Source of the DNA: Girardinichthys multiradiatus | Lineage: Eukaryota > Chordata > Actinopteri > Cyprinodontiformes > Goodeidae | Length of the DNA: 64,000 nt | Direction: 5' to 3' | Assembly (NCBI RefSeq): GCF_021462225.1 | Contig: NC_061797.1 | Location: 38,342,147-38,406,146 of the forward strand | Shown: piece after piece, positions 36,040 through 47,118 of the stretch | How positions within the stretch are numbered: the first letter of the stretch is position 1 | Layout: every line of letters begins with the position of its first letter | The notes under the pieces: generated by a model | The model's database searches: none | Seen by the model: only the letters and a program-made list of their open reading frames with translations | What the model was told of the DNA's origin: nothing | Program-made: the position numbers and the translations under genes

Positions 36040-37869
36040 TGTTGGGACCCACAGCCATGGAAACAACATTAAAACTCTGGTACAAACTTTTCTGGAACTT
36101 TCAAAATAAATTGCATTTAACTGACTTCCAGTAACTGAGGAAAGGGGGATAGCAGCGGACTTCCCAAGATGCCACTGGCTGTATAAAAGCACCACCTTTC
36201 CAATGGTCCGATCTCTTTCCACTGCTCCTCTGCGGGACCAGGATAGGGGAGGCCCAGCGTGCTAATGTCTCTTTGCTGTCAAACAGACATAAACTCTTCA
36301 ACTGGATCCAAGGGTGTCATAAGATCATGCAATCATATGCACAAGATAAGTAGAAATGAATCACTGTCTGCGTATCTGGTGATTTTCATTCATGAACAGG
36401 GTAATCAAGGTACAAGCATTGCATGACTGTTCTCTCTGAGATCTGCAGAAGCGAACTGTTTCCAGAGAGTTCCCAGCACAACGCCGAGTGCAGATGTTTC
36501 CCAAGGAAGGACAACAGAGGCTGCATCATCGTGGTAACATGCAGTTTGATGGGCCCGACAGAGCGGCCGCACCTTCAAACCCTTCCGCAGCTAAGGAGGT
36601 TAGCTGTAGCTAACCATTGTTCACTGTGGATGCTTTCTTCAAACTTCGCTGCCCCGGACAGCTTTTCCTCAGCATGGTCAGAGGTTAGGTTTGGGCAGAA
36701 CAATAATAGAAACGTTTAGATTGAAATGATCTAAACATTTTTCATTTTATGAAGTTTAGTTTTGTTTGTCTTGAACTCAGCTATCTGGGTGCTAGCAGAA
36801 TATCTGCAGCACACATGTTCAGGTTGTGTTCTGTGTTTGTGTGTTTTTAAAGTTAAGAGAAACTTTATTTAAAGGGTGATTTTAAACAGAAGGTTGATCA
36901 TAACGCGTTGCATATGCATTTTAACCCTTTTATTAACCCTGGTATTTTAAAGGTATGTGTTTGATTCTGGTGCTAAGCTATCAGATTCTTTTGTTAGCTC
37001 AACTGCTAACCGGTAAGAAAACGTGCTTGCTACTAAAGAGTATTTAACAGAAAGGTTTTTAGTTTTCAAGCTAGTGAATAATAGTCCCTAAACATCAGTT
37101 TACTAAATTTGATAAGTAAGTAAACTCCATTAAGTCCCATTTCTCCACAAAGATTTGGCTCTTTTCCAAAATACTCCCTTAATAATATTTCTTTAAATAT
37201 TATTTTAATAAATAAAGGCAGCTAATGAGACCCCGTTGAGAATTAGTCATCCAGAAGGTTGGTTTTATTCAGCAGATCATTATTTAAAACATTATTTTAT
37301 TAAAATAATATTTTATCTGATCTTGCATTGTGAATGGTTGTTTAAATGTTTGCTGATTATTGCCTAAGTTGGTTCTAAGACTAACTTAACTTAATTTCCA
37401 GATTCTTCAAGATGATCCTTAGTCCTCAAACATAAATAACATTGAAAGAGTAATGTTGCATCACTCCTTCAGTCATGGTTCTCATCATCTTTAATCAACT
37501 TGTTTATATTGTACATAGCCCATTAGTCTTCCCTATTCTTTAATTCTGCTTGGTAGTTTTTAGTTGGAGTGTTTTAGCATAGTAAAGAGTTTGTTGATTG
37601 AAATATGTTTGACATTGAGTTGACTTATTTTTGTTAATAAATTTTTGTATTTTAAGAAATTGTGTGAATTCATTCCATATATGTGCAAAGTTTATGCGGT
37701 TCAATAATGTCAGAGCTCGTCTCACACCTTTCAATTTTGTCCTAATACCATCGCCTTACTGGGCTGGTATTCACAGGACAACCCTTAACAGACCGAAATA
37801 TTATTTAATAAAATATTAAAATATTAATATTAAATATTAAATAATATTCTCAGATTAATAATCCTAACA
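36040..37869 (+). repeat. 5' LTR, 1830 bp
   Basis: TG...CA boundaries are shared with the 3' LTR. It contains a TATA box, TATAAAAG, at 36182-36189, polyadenylation-type AATAAA at about 37207-37216, and a good splice-donor sequence, GGTAAGA, at 37012-37018. The last 70 bases are AT-only-like with nested inverted repeats of 'aatatt'. Open frames inside (such as 36423-36719) recur in the other LTR simply because the LTR is duplicated. Confidence 0.93.
36182..36189 (+). promoter_or_regulatory. TATA box of the 5' LTR
   Basis: TATAAAAG sits about 140 bases inside the LTR. The 3' LTR has TATAAACG at the equivalent place (41116-41123). Transcription would start about 25-30 bases downstream. Confidence 0.6.
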
Positions 37870-37872
37870 TTA

Positions 37873-37890
37873 TGGCATCCCTGGGTGGGC
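37873..37890 (+). other. Primer-binding site complementary to tRNA-Asn(GTT)
   Basis: TGGCATCCCTGGGTGGGC matches the complement of the 3' end of vertebrate tRNA-Asn (including CCA) at 17 of 18 positions; the exception is A for G at position 5. It is separated from the LTR by TTA. This is where minus-strand DNA synthesis would be primed. Confidence 0.85.
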
Positions 37891-38825
37891 ATTATCATGA
37901 ACAGATTGCACTGTACATAAATACGAATGAATAAACCACAACTGCACATTATTGATGTACCAAGTGATTAGCTTAAAACCAGCTGTCACTGGTCACAATA
38001 GGACTCAAAACATCAGAGTTCTAACATCAGATGTCACTGATTATATTTAAGAGAACATTATAACTCGTGACATTCCAGGAGTTAACAAATTTAGACATTC
38101 GTCAAAATTAATAACTCCAATATCTCCATGCTAGTAACAATCAATTCTGCTACATAGGCAAAATTTTAGATGTTCTGACTCAGTCTGGTTTCTTCTGTGT
38201 AAGCAATGATTTGAGACTTGGTTTAACTTCAGTTAACCTCAATGTCCAGACAGTTGCTGCACGTCTGTATCCAGAGGCTGTGTTTTGTGTACGACCACAA
38301 TCTGAAACTGAATTAACTTTGCAGTTAATTTTAGTATCTGACCTAAGTTTGATGCATGTATCCATTCAGGAACTTTAGATTTGTTTTATGTTTTGAAAGA
38401 AAGAATTTATTGCCAGATTAAATCCCAAATTTAGTCTAATCCACCCTGCCATAAAGGGAGGTGAACCAAAAGTCAAATTGTAATTATTACCCCTAAGAGG
38501 TGTAGCAATTTCCTTTTCCTTAGCATTTTTAAACAAAATTCCCTTAAAGTTTAAGAGTAGTGTCTAATCACTAGTTCTCCCAAAGAAAGGTGAAAAATTA
38601 ATGCTAAAATCACAAAATATCCTTAGAGAAAGGAGAATAATTTTAACACTTAGAGCATAGTGTTGTCATAATTCACAGGCTGAATGATCAACTTGTGCAC
38701 CCATTTTACAATCATACAAATGTTTCCAATATATGTATAGTCAAAGATACATATATAGCTGGACATACAGTTTTTAGATGTTCTTGCTTTTAGCAATTTC
38801 TCATAACTTTGTTGTTGTTTTGTAG
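37891..38825 (+). other. Non-coding leader of the LTR element, ending in a splice-acceptor-like tract
   Basis: No open frame of note in about 930 bases. It ends with a T-rich tract and TAG at 38823-38825, immediately before the gag-like coding region. Together with the donor-like site in the LTR (37013), this may mean that the gag mRNA is spliced; inference only. Confidence 0.5.
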
Positions 38826-40633
38826 TGTCTGCCAGAATGATGGAATCAAACTCCATTATGAATTCAGCAGATGTGGAGATGCAGAAGGTTGTGGTTGTGA
38901 TCTCATCCGTTTGTCTCCAGGTGAGCGGGATGTTTTAAATCAGTTTGACCTTGCTGCATGTGATGAGAGGATTCAGGAGTTGGTAAACTTCATCAAGTAT
39001 CCGACTAGAGATGCTCTGATTTCAGATGTTCTTTGTCAGCTTACCTTGCTGTATCAGCAGAAATCACAACTGGAAGCTAAAAGATATCTTCAGTTACAGA
39101 CTGCCCATCAGATGACTCTGAGAATACTGCAAAGCTTGACCTCTCAAAAGCTGAGGAGAGGATGGAGAAAGCTGAAGCAAAGTTAGCGGACCTGAAGGCA
39201 GATGAGCTCAAGAAAGCTTCATCCCAAAGGGGGGAACAGGCCCCCACCTTTCAGGTACCTGATTTGCATTATCACTCACAGCAGCCACAGCAGGGGGCAG
39301 ACTCAGATAGCAGGCATCCAGCACCTAGGTCAGAGTCTTCCCTTCCTAAATTTAGTCAAAGTGTTGAACTTACTTCCACAGACCTTAACAGAAGTGTTGG
39401 AAGTCAGATGGTCTCCAGTGGTTTCCTGCCAAATCCCATTTCAGTGAACAACCACCAAGATGACCAAGTGCCAGACTCGGCATTCACACGTGGTCCAGTT
39501 AGGAGGAAGGAGCACCGTTCCGGCCTGATCGGCACCCCTCTCCTCTTTCTGACTCTGTGTCAACCCCTAGGGGCCAAGAGAGGCGCACATGGTGACTCAA
39601 TCCAACCTGACCCTCCACCACTTGCACGAGTCCATTCATTAGAAAGCTCTCATTTAAATCATGAGAAAACTTGTTTTCTTCCACCATTTCATGAACTTAA
39701 CCAGCATGACTTCTCAGATGGACGTGGTCCACCTTGGGAGCATGGTGTCCGTTTCAAACTGCTTGAATTCCTTGCTAAGGACATAGACATTTTTGATCCA
39801 GGTAGCCAGGAGTCAAATATTGATGCTTACCTGTTTGAGGTTGAACATTGTCTTCTTCACTTGCGTTTTCCCTCTTCTCATGAGAAGCTGAGGCTTATTT
39901 GGAAAATCAACAGCTAAGAGTGTTCATGTATTCATAAAAACTCTTCCTCCAGAAATTAGTGACTGTTATCCAGCTCTTTGCCAGGCTCTTAGAGAAGAGT
40001 TCTATGTTTACAGAGATGAAGCCGCTGCCACTATTAATGCTTTGACAGTTTTGCAAAAACAAGACGAACCTCCCCGAGAATATTTCCACCGTTTAAAGAA
40101 TGCTTATTATCAGGGATGTTATGCTCCAGGTCTTGAAGAAGACCACACTTTTAAGTCATTTTTTTCTTCACAACCTCCACGTTAGCGTGCAGTATGATGT
40201 GACCATGCATTGAATAACAGAGAATCTCTCCATGCAAGAGATTCGTAGATATGCTCAGCTTGTGTGGGAAACACGTGTCCATTCAGACAGAGCAGGAAAA
40301 GGCAAGGTTAGAGTGTTAAACATTCAAACAGAGAAAAGGCCTAAGAAGAAGCGTAAAGTCAGTCCCCAAGTGATGCAACAGAACCAGGGGGGTGGTAACT
40401 GGCGACAGCCAAAAGACAAGCAGCCAGTTAAAAGACAAACGCCTTTTCACAGTGCAACATCGAACTGTAAGGTTGGTGGTAAAGAGTGGAGCCACTCCAA
40501 AGATGTCATCACAAAGGAGGAGTTTGAGATGATCTTCAGGTTTGTTATAACTGAGGTAACGGCGTACCTAAAAGACATGGCAAGCCGTTGTAGTCCAGCA
40601 TTAACCCTGTCAAATCTATCAACTAAGGTATGA
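38826..40633 (+). pseudogene. gag-like coding region, broken by frameshifts and a stop
   Basis: The region codes for a Gag-type structural protein in pieces: 38826-39110 (acidic, Leu/Gln-rich, helical), 39110-39915 (a coiled-coil-like Lys/Glu/Ala segment, then a Pro/Ser-rich linker, then the start of a capsid-like helical domain after about 39740), 39900-40165, and 40165-40633 (ending in a basic KKKRK-type patch at about 40350). Frame changes lie near 39110, 39900 and 40165, and an in-frame TGA is at about 40213. The order linker, capsid, basic tail is that of retroelement Gag. I see no CCHC zinc knuckle; a Gly/Gln/Lys/Arg-rich tail takes its place. The start is uncertain: two ATGs at 38837-38842 are in a different frame from the following block. 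Confidence 0.75.
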
Positions 40634-40962
40634 AAATGTTAAATAATTTCCAACACCCTATATTCTGTTTTAATCTTTTTTCTTTATGGTTCTGAACTTG
40701 AGAAATTATTAAGGTTTACAAGCAGTATTATTAGGGTGAAAATTATTACATGACTTTTGTTTTTGTTTTTTTCTCTTTAAAACATTTTATTAGTGTTAGT
40801 CTCTGCCCAAACCTGCTTCACTCCTGTCCAAACACTAACCTCTGAACCAAAAATGAACTGTTGAACTCTGCCTACCTACAGGACCCCAGTGACTCTTTTC
40901 ACATGGCTGAGGACTGTTTGTTAGCCCCAAAGACTATGGACTTCAACCCATTCTTCGGAACT
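40634..40962 (+). other. Short 3' internal region of the LTR element, no pol
   Basis: About 330 bases between gag and polypurine tract. No trace of protease, reverse transcriptase or integrase motifs in any frame, so pol is absent and not merely decayed. Confidence 0.75.
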
Positions 40963-40973
40963 AAAAGGGGAGA
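40963..40973 (+). other. Polypurine tract
   Basis: AAAAGGGGAGA directly abuts the TGTTGGG start of the 3' LTR, exactly where plus-strand DNA synthesis is primed in LTR elements. Confidence 0.9.
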
Positions 40974-42796
40974 TGTTGGGACCCACAGCCATGGAAAAAA
41001 CATTAAAACTCTGGTACAAACTTTTCTGGAACTTTCTAAATAAATTGCATTTAACTGACTTCCAGCAACTGAGGAAAGGGGGATAGCAGTGGACTTCCCA
41101 TGATGCCACTGGCTGTATAAACGCACCCCCTTTCCAATGGTCCGATCTCTTTCCACTGCTCCTCTGCGGGACCAGGATAGGGGAGGCCCAGCGCGCTAAT
41201 GTCTCTTTGCTGTCAAACAGACATAAACTCTTCAATTGGATCCAAGGGTGTCATAAGATCATGCGATCATATGCACAAGATAAGTAGAAATGAATCACTG
41301 TCTGCGTATCTGGTGATTTTCATTCATGAACAGGGTAATCAAGGTACAAGCATTGCATGACTGTTCTCTCTGAGATCTGCAGAAGCGAACTGTTTCCAGA
41401 GAGTTCCCAGCACAACGCCGAGTGCAGATGTTTCCCAAGGAAGGACAACAGAGGCTGCATCACCGTGGTAACGTGCAGTTTGGTGGGCCCGACAGAGCGG
41501 CCGCACCTTCAAAACCTTCCGCAGCTAAGGAGGTTAGCTGTAGCTAACCATTGTTCACTGTGGATGCTATCTTCAAACTTCGCTGGCCCGGACATCTTTT
41601 CCTCAGCATGGTCAGAGGTTAGGTTTGGGCAGAATAATAATAGAAATGTTTAAATTGAAATGATCTAAACGTTTTTCATTTTATGGAGTTTGGTTTTGTT
41701 TGTGTTGATCTCAGCTATCTTGGTGCTAGCAGAATATCTGCAGCACACATGTTCAGGTTGTGTTCTTTGTTTGTGTGTTTTTAAAGTTAAGAGAAACTTT
41801 ATTTAAAGGGCGATTTTAAACAGAAGGTTGATCATAACGCATTGCATATGCATTTTAACCCTTTTATTAACCCTGGTATTTTAAAGGTATGTGTTTGATT
41901 CTGGTGCTAAGCTATCAGATTCTTTTGTTAGCTCAACTGCTAACCGGTGAGAACACGTGCTTGCTACTAAAGAGTATTTAACAGAAAGATTGTTGGTTTT
42001 CAAGCTAGTGAATAATAGTCCCTAAACATGATTTTACTAAATTTGATAACTAAGTAAACACCATTAAGCCCCATTTCTCCAGAAAGATTTGTCCCTTTTC
42101 CAAAATACTCCCTTGATAATATTTCTTTAAATATTATTTTAATAAATAAAGGCAGCTGATTAGACCCCGTTGAGAAATGGTCATCCAGAAGGTTGGTTTT
42201 ATTCAGCAGATCATTATTTAAAACATTATTTTATTAAAATAATATCTGATCTTGCATTGTGAATGGTTGTCTAAACGTTTGCTGATTATTGCCTAAGTTT
42301 GTTCCAAGACTAACTTCACTTCATTTCCAGATTCTTCAAGATAATCCTTGGTTCTCAAACATAAATAACATTGAAGGAGTAATGTTGCATCACTCCTTCA
42401 GTCATGGTTTTCAATCATCTTTAATCAACTTGTTTATATTGTACATAGCCCATTAGTCTTCCTTATTCTTTAATTCTGCTAGGTAGTTTAGTTGGATTGT
42501 TTTAGCATAGCAAAGAGTTTGTTGATTGAAATATGTTTGACTTTGAGTTGACTTATTTTTGTTAATAAATTCTTGTATTTTAAGAAATTGTGTGAATTAA
42601 TTCCATGTGTGCAGAGTTTATGCTGTTCAATAATGTCAGAGCTCGTCTCACACCTTTCTATTTTATCCTAATACCATCGCCTTACCGGGCTGGTATTCAC
42701 AGGACAACCCTTAACAGACCAAAATATTATTTGATAAAATATTAAAATATTAAATATTAAATATTAAATAATATTCTCAGATTAATAATCCTAACA
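40974..42796 (+). repeat. 3' LTR, 1823 bp
   Basis: Aligns end to end with 36040-37869, with scattered substitutions and a few short indels (for example five bases fewer near 42243). Same TG...CA ends and TATA-like position (41116). Confidence 0.93.
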
Positions 42797-43310
42797 ATGG
42801 TATTCTCAGGCTTGCAAGAATCCCCCTTTTTTCTTTAAATATAACTGGTCATTATGGCCAAACTGTTAAATTTTACATTCTTTGTACCTGAGGAGATATT
42901 TTATGCTGCTTTTGGAGTCATGGTTTCTTGTCAGAGTGGCCTTTGAGTCAATTTCAGTAATGGACTTGTTTTAATATTGACAACATTCTCTTACTGGCTT
43001 CAGCCAGCATCCTCATTAGCTCTTTTGTTTTTTCTGGGGTCGATATGCACTTTTGCGTGAGCATTTTTGGGACACAAATCCCATATTCTTCCTGAAGAGT
43101 ATGATTCCAGTGATGTTTATACTTCCATATAATTGTTTGAACATCTGGAAATTTTAGCCAAACATTGGGTCCTTTTGCTTCTAATTTGCAAACCAAACTT
43201 GTGGAAATTTCTTGGCTAATTCTTTTTGCTTTTTCCATTTTGTCACACAAAGGCAGCAGTGTGCCTGGAAGTGCTACCTTAAAATATATAGGTGCACATC
43301 TTTGTTTCTG
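42797..43310 (-). pseudogene. Sleeping-Beauty-like Tc1 remnant, family E, N-terminal part
   Basis: This is the continuation of the 35455-36039 remnant beyond the LTR element; its first four bases are the right ATGG target copy. The minus strand reads an open but divergent N-terminal DNA-binding half: KRISQEISTSLVCKL, then FPDVQTIIWKYKHH (recognition-helix and linker region; the family normally has a VQTIVRKYKHHG-type stretch). The 5' UTR follows near 43260-43310. Residues are substituted heavily, so this is an old copy. Confidence 0.87.
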
Positions 43311-43404
43311 AAAAGCTGAATTTTGGTTTTGTTTGCTGTAGACCGTAATAATAAAAAGTGAACATAAATATGCCCTTGAAATATATCACTCCAATTAATG
43401 AATA

Positions 43405-43490
43405 TCTAGTATGAGCACCCTTTTTTAATTGAATTGATGAATTAAATCCTGTTTTCAGTTATTTTCTAATTTATTGAGATGCACCAGAAT
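43405..43490 (-). mobile_element. Tc1 family A terminal fragment
   Basis: The stretch 'ttaattgaattgatgaattaaa' through 'tctaatttattgagatgcac' matches the 5' end seen at 2100-2157. Only the terminus is present. The following 43500-43610 repeats 'actaaaac'-like words without a defined element. Confidence 0.6.
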
Positions 43491-43651
43491 TAGTCAAGTA
43501 AAGTAGACCTAAACTAAAATGACTACATATGATGGAACTGAAATATATTTTAGTCAAAAGGCTATGACTAAAAGTAGACTAAACTGAAACTCATAAAATA
43601 ACTTTGAGGTAAATTTCATTTTTCACTGGTCTGATCAAACACAACTGTAGA

Positions 43652-44344
43652 CTGTGGAGGACCAATCCTCCCATAATTAAGAATATAAATGCTCAATAAA
43701 TAAATGAGCATACAATTAAATACACAAAAAATACAGTAAATATGTAAATGTAAGCAGTAATTAAATTATTCAATGAGACATAAATGTATATATATCTAAT
43801 TTCTTTAGATATTCACCTTTACAATAATTTACCTTAATCATTTATTATCCATTACAGTTTTCAACTTTATTTATTGATGACTTGTTTTTAAATGTATTTA
43901 TTTATGTGTATGTTTTAATACTTTCTGTCTGTTTTATTTTTCCTCTGCTTTTTTTTTTAACTCTTTTTATTTGTTAAATGCTAATATTTATGCCTATGCT
44001 TTTTACATTTCCATAGGCATTTTTGCCTCATTATCCAAATAAGGAGGGGCTGTGATTTCAGGCGACAACCTTTGCCTGTTGATTGGTTAGCATTAGCCCG
44101 CATAACTTGAATTTGCATGGCTTTTCCCCACCAGAAAGCATTTAGCAATGGCGAATAAATTAATAAAGTAATTATTACAAAGGTAAATAAATGAAGACGC
44201 TAATTAAATTAAGTATATACATTTATGTCTCACTGAATAATTTAATTAGTGCCTACATTTATTTAATCTTATGCTTATGTATTTATTGGGCATTTATTTA
44301 TTTCTGTATATATTCTTAATTATGGCAGGATTAGTCTTCCACAG
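43652..44344. mobile_element. Fold-back non-autonomous DNA transposon, 693 bp
   Basis: It starts CTGTGGAGGACCAATCCT and ends with the complement CTGTGGAAGACTAATCCT. The left arm (about 43652-43842) pairs with the right arm (about 44150-44344) for nearly 190 bases with mismatches. TAGA flanks both ends (43648-43651 and 44345-44348) as a possible 4-bp target duplication. The centre carries 'gaggggctgtgatttcaggc'. There is no coding capacity, so it would depend on a transposase elsewhere. The superfamily is not determined. Confidence 0.75.
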
Positions 44345-44348
44345 TAGA

Positions 44349-46072
44349 CAGCATCATCCTACATAGTTTGCATAAATCTGTAGGAGGGAGTCAGGAGTAG
44401 CCACAACTGGAATCAACCCATCACAGTTTCACAGAACAAAGTCACCTCCTTTCTGGCCAGCTGACAAGAGAAAAACATGTCTTTTATTCTCTGGTGCTTG
44501 AAAGCACTATCATTCAGAGCTTCACCCGGGATATTGCTCTTTTTTTGATGACGCAACGCTGAGTAAATGTACTTCGGCACCTCGGAAAACTTTTTTACTC
44601 TACTGTATTTTTTGGACTCACTCAGGCTGTTCACATGCCTAATCTTTATGCACAGACAGAGAATTAGTTCATTCGTCTGGTAACAGTAATGAACTGATTA
44701 ATAAATTAAGAAAACTAGTGGGAGAAAATACAAATGATGTGCAAAAGATAGCTACTACTGAACAAGCATACTAACTCGCTGATCGCTCTGACTTTTTTCT
44801 GAACTAATAAGAAATTAATTTTATGGTTTGTTTAACACAAGCCAAAATTAATTAAATGTGAAGCCCTTAACATCTTTCTATGGTAATGTTGGAGCACATC
44901 GGTAATGTGCGCTGCTCTCTTATCCTCATATGCTCCATGACTGAGGATTCATATTGGTATGAGAGGCGGCAGCAGAGACATTTCAAGGTGATTTTTCTGA
45001 TGTAGGAGAGACAGCAAAGCAAACAGGTTGGGAATCTTTTTTACAAGGATTTGTATTTGCGTGCAAAAGAAACCCACAAATGCTCTAAACCTGACATATT
45101 CCTACCATACTTTTTCGAGCTAGCTAGAGAAAGAACTTCCAATCTGGTAACACTTCAGGAGACTTTTTGCAACATTAACTATTTATTGTAATTCTGTGGG
45201 TGCACCCTCAAAGCCTCTCCATGCCATCCATTATCCCAGAGGAAGAACAATGCATGGATGTGAACACAAATTTCAGATGGAGGATGAATCCGAGTCCATT
45301 TTTCTAAGTCGGGAATTCATTTGTCATCCGTACAGCCTGAGAAGTGGCTGATACCTCCCAGGTCTCTGATTAAATAGGGGAGAATTAATAACAGGTGTCT
45401 GAGGAAGGTGTCTGGGAAAAGGTTTATTTGCGCGACGGACCAAGCACCAAGCCGCTCTCTGCAATTAGAGTTAAAGAGCATCAGGAAGCCTGTTTGTTTG
45501 CATGTTTGCTGTTTCACATGAGCTGCATTGAAGGTCTTTCAGTAAAAAAAAAACCTCAGTGAATGCTTACTGAAATTATCCAAATTAATAGTGAGGGTAA
45601 AGTGTCTCTGAGAAACACATCTACAAAAGAGCAAAATCTCTGTCTTTGTCAATAAATCTACATTACATCCCCGCTTTTTGCCTGCACATAACTTTTGCTC
45701 TTAAATGCATCACAGGTAGACAAAAAAATGGAACATTTTTTGAGCAAGCTGGAAGCCAAAGTAACGGATTCAGGAGAATCTTTGATTACCTCTAATGTGG
45801 TTATAGGTAATGGTGACCTGTCTCCAAGGAGCCAAGCCAGAGCTAAATTATATTTCAAATCCATTAAACCTTACCTCAGATCCATGATTTGCTTCCAGCG
45901 AGCAGCTTCTCAGGGCAGCAGGTAATTGAATTTTAAACCTGAAGCCAGGAAATAGATAGGCCCCTGAGCTAAGGCCTCAGCATGAGGTGGAACATCATTC
46001 TACATACAGTTTTGATTTATTTGTGAATATCAAATCTTGTAATGGGCTGCTTTTTGTCATTGGCAGGATTAA
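44349..46072. other. No gene supported; candidate conserved non-coding block 44880-45530
   Basis: About 44880-45530 is markedly less repetitive and richer in GC than nearby sequence and belongs to no element that I know, so it is a candidate conserved regulatory region. Open frames (for example 45695-45925) have no convincing protein features. Confidence 0.4.
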
Positions 46073-47118
46073 TCGCCTTGCAAAAGGAATTCATTTTGTC
46101 ACACTATAACCACAAACTTTAATGTATGTAATTTATTGGGATTTCTGTGAAAGATCAACACAAACTATAGAATAGTTGCAAATTAGAAGCAAAAGGACCC
46201 AATGTTTTACATTTATTTTTACAAATAGAAATCAGAAAACTCTGACATCCATGTGCATTTAGGCACCCTGAGTCAATACTTTCACTGCAGCAATATCATT
46301 TCTACATCTCTACCAGCATTGCACATATGGCATTTTTACCCATTGTTCTTTGCAAAATTTTGGAACTCCAACAGATTAGATGGAGAACATCTGTTAACAT
46401 CAATTTTCAAGTTCTGTCACAGATGCTTAAATGGATTTAATAGGGCCTGAAGTTAACTGATTCTAACACATGCATAAGGTGTGATTGAAACCATTCCATT
46501 GTTTGGTTAGAGTCATTGTCCAGCTAAAAGATGAACCTTTGCATCAGTTTCAAGTCATCCGTTAACATGTTTTCAGCAAGGATTGCCCTCTATTTAGCTC
46601 TTTTCCACTTTCAGTCAACTTTAACCTGCTTCCATGCTCCTGCTAAAGAAAGGCATCCCCACAGCATGCTGCCTTCATCATCGTTAGTGTGGTGTGTTCA
46701 GGGTAATGTGCGGTGTTAGTTTTCCTCCCACATTTATATGTAAGTCAAAAGGTTCAGTATTGATCTCGTCTGTCAAAAGTACCTGTTTTAAAGTTTTCCA
46801 CAACTTTATTCCAGATCTGCTACATTCCATGGCCCTTCTAATGCAGTTTGTTTGTTTAATAATGTTATCCTTAGATGCCTTCACAGAACAGCTGAATGTA
46901 CCCAAAGATTAAAGTACACTGAACTATATTTGCTTATCAGGTGACTTTTGAATGCAAGTGCTTGTACTAGAATTTAATAAACACGTTGCATATTTTTTTA
47001 GATTTTTTTTTTTCCTTCCACTTCACTATTATAAGAAATCAAACTAAAATAAACAAAAATGTATACTTGTATGGTGAGAAAATCTGAAAACGTTGATGTT
47101 TAGTCCTTTTGCAACTGC
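46073..47118 (-). pseudogene. Tc1 family C, both ends present, internally deleted
   Basis: Both terminal signatures are present: 'cgccttgcaaaaggaattcat' at 46074-46094 and 'gtccttttgcaactgc' at about 47103-47118. Minus-strand coding remnants run from the C-terminus (about 46270-46440, with a degraded LNPIENLW region) through the second catalytic block near 46650 to the GNVRC/SFPPTF region at about 46700-46740. The N-terminal DNA-binding part from about 46810 is mostly deleted. No open frame survives. Confidence 0.9.

Larger units (their letters stand above)
36040..42796 (+). mobile_element. Complete gag-only LTR retroelement with 1.8-kb LTRs
   Basis: It has all structural parts of an LTR element: two LTRs starting TGTTGGGACC and ending CCTAACA, a primer-binding site 3 bases after the 5' LTR, a gag-like coding region, a polypurine tract abutting the 3' LTR, and a 4-bp target duplication. 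The internal region is only about 3.1 kb and holds no protease, reverse transcriptase, RNase H, integrase or env, so it must have moved using enzymes from a relative. The LTRs differ by 7 substitutions over their first 171 bases, so the insertion is not recent but is younger than the Tc1 it split. The lineage (Ty3-like or retrovirus-like) is not determined. Confidence 0.9.

Noticed and set aside
36028..36301. Minus-strand frames repeated at 40899-41235
   Set aside because: Again LTR duplicates; they overlap the TATA box and LTR start, and look non-coding.
36423..36719. 98-codon frame found nearly identically at 41357-41653
   Set aside because: The two frames are the same place in the two LTRs; duplication explains the similarity, and there are no protein features.
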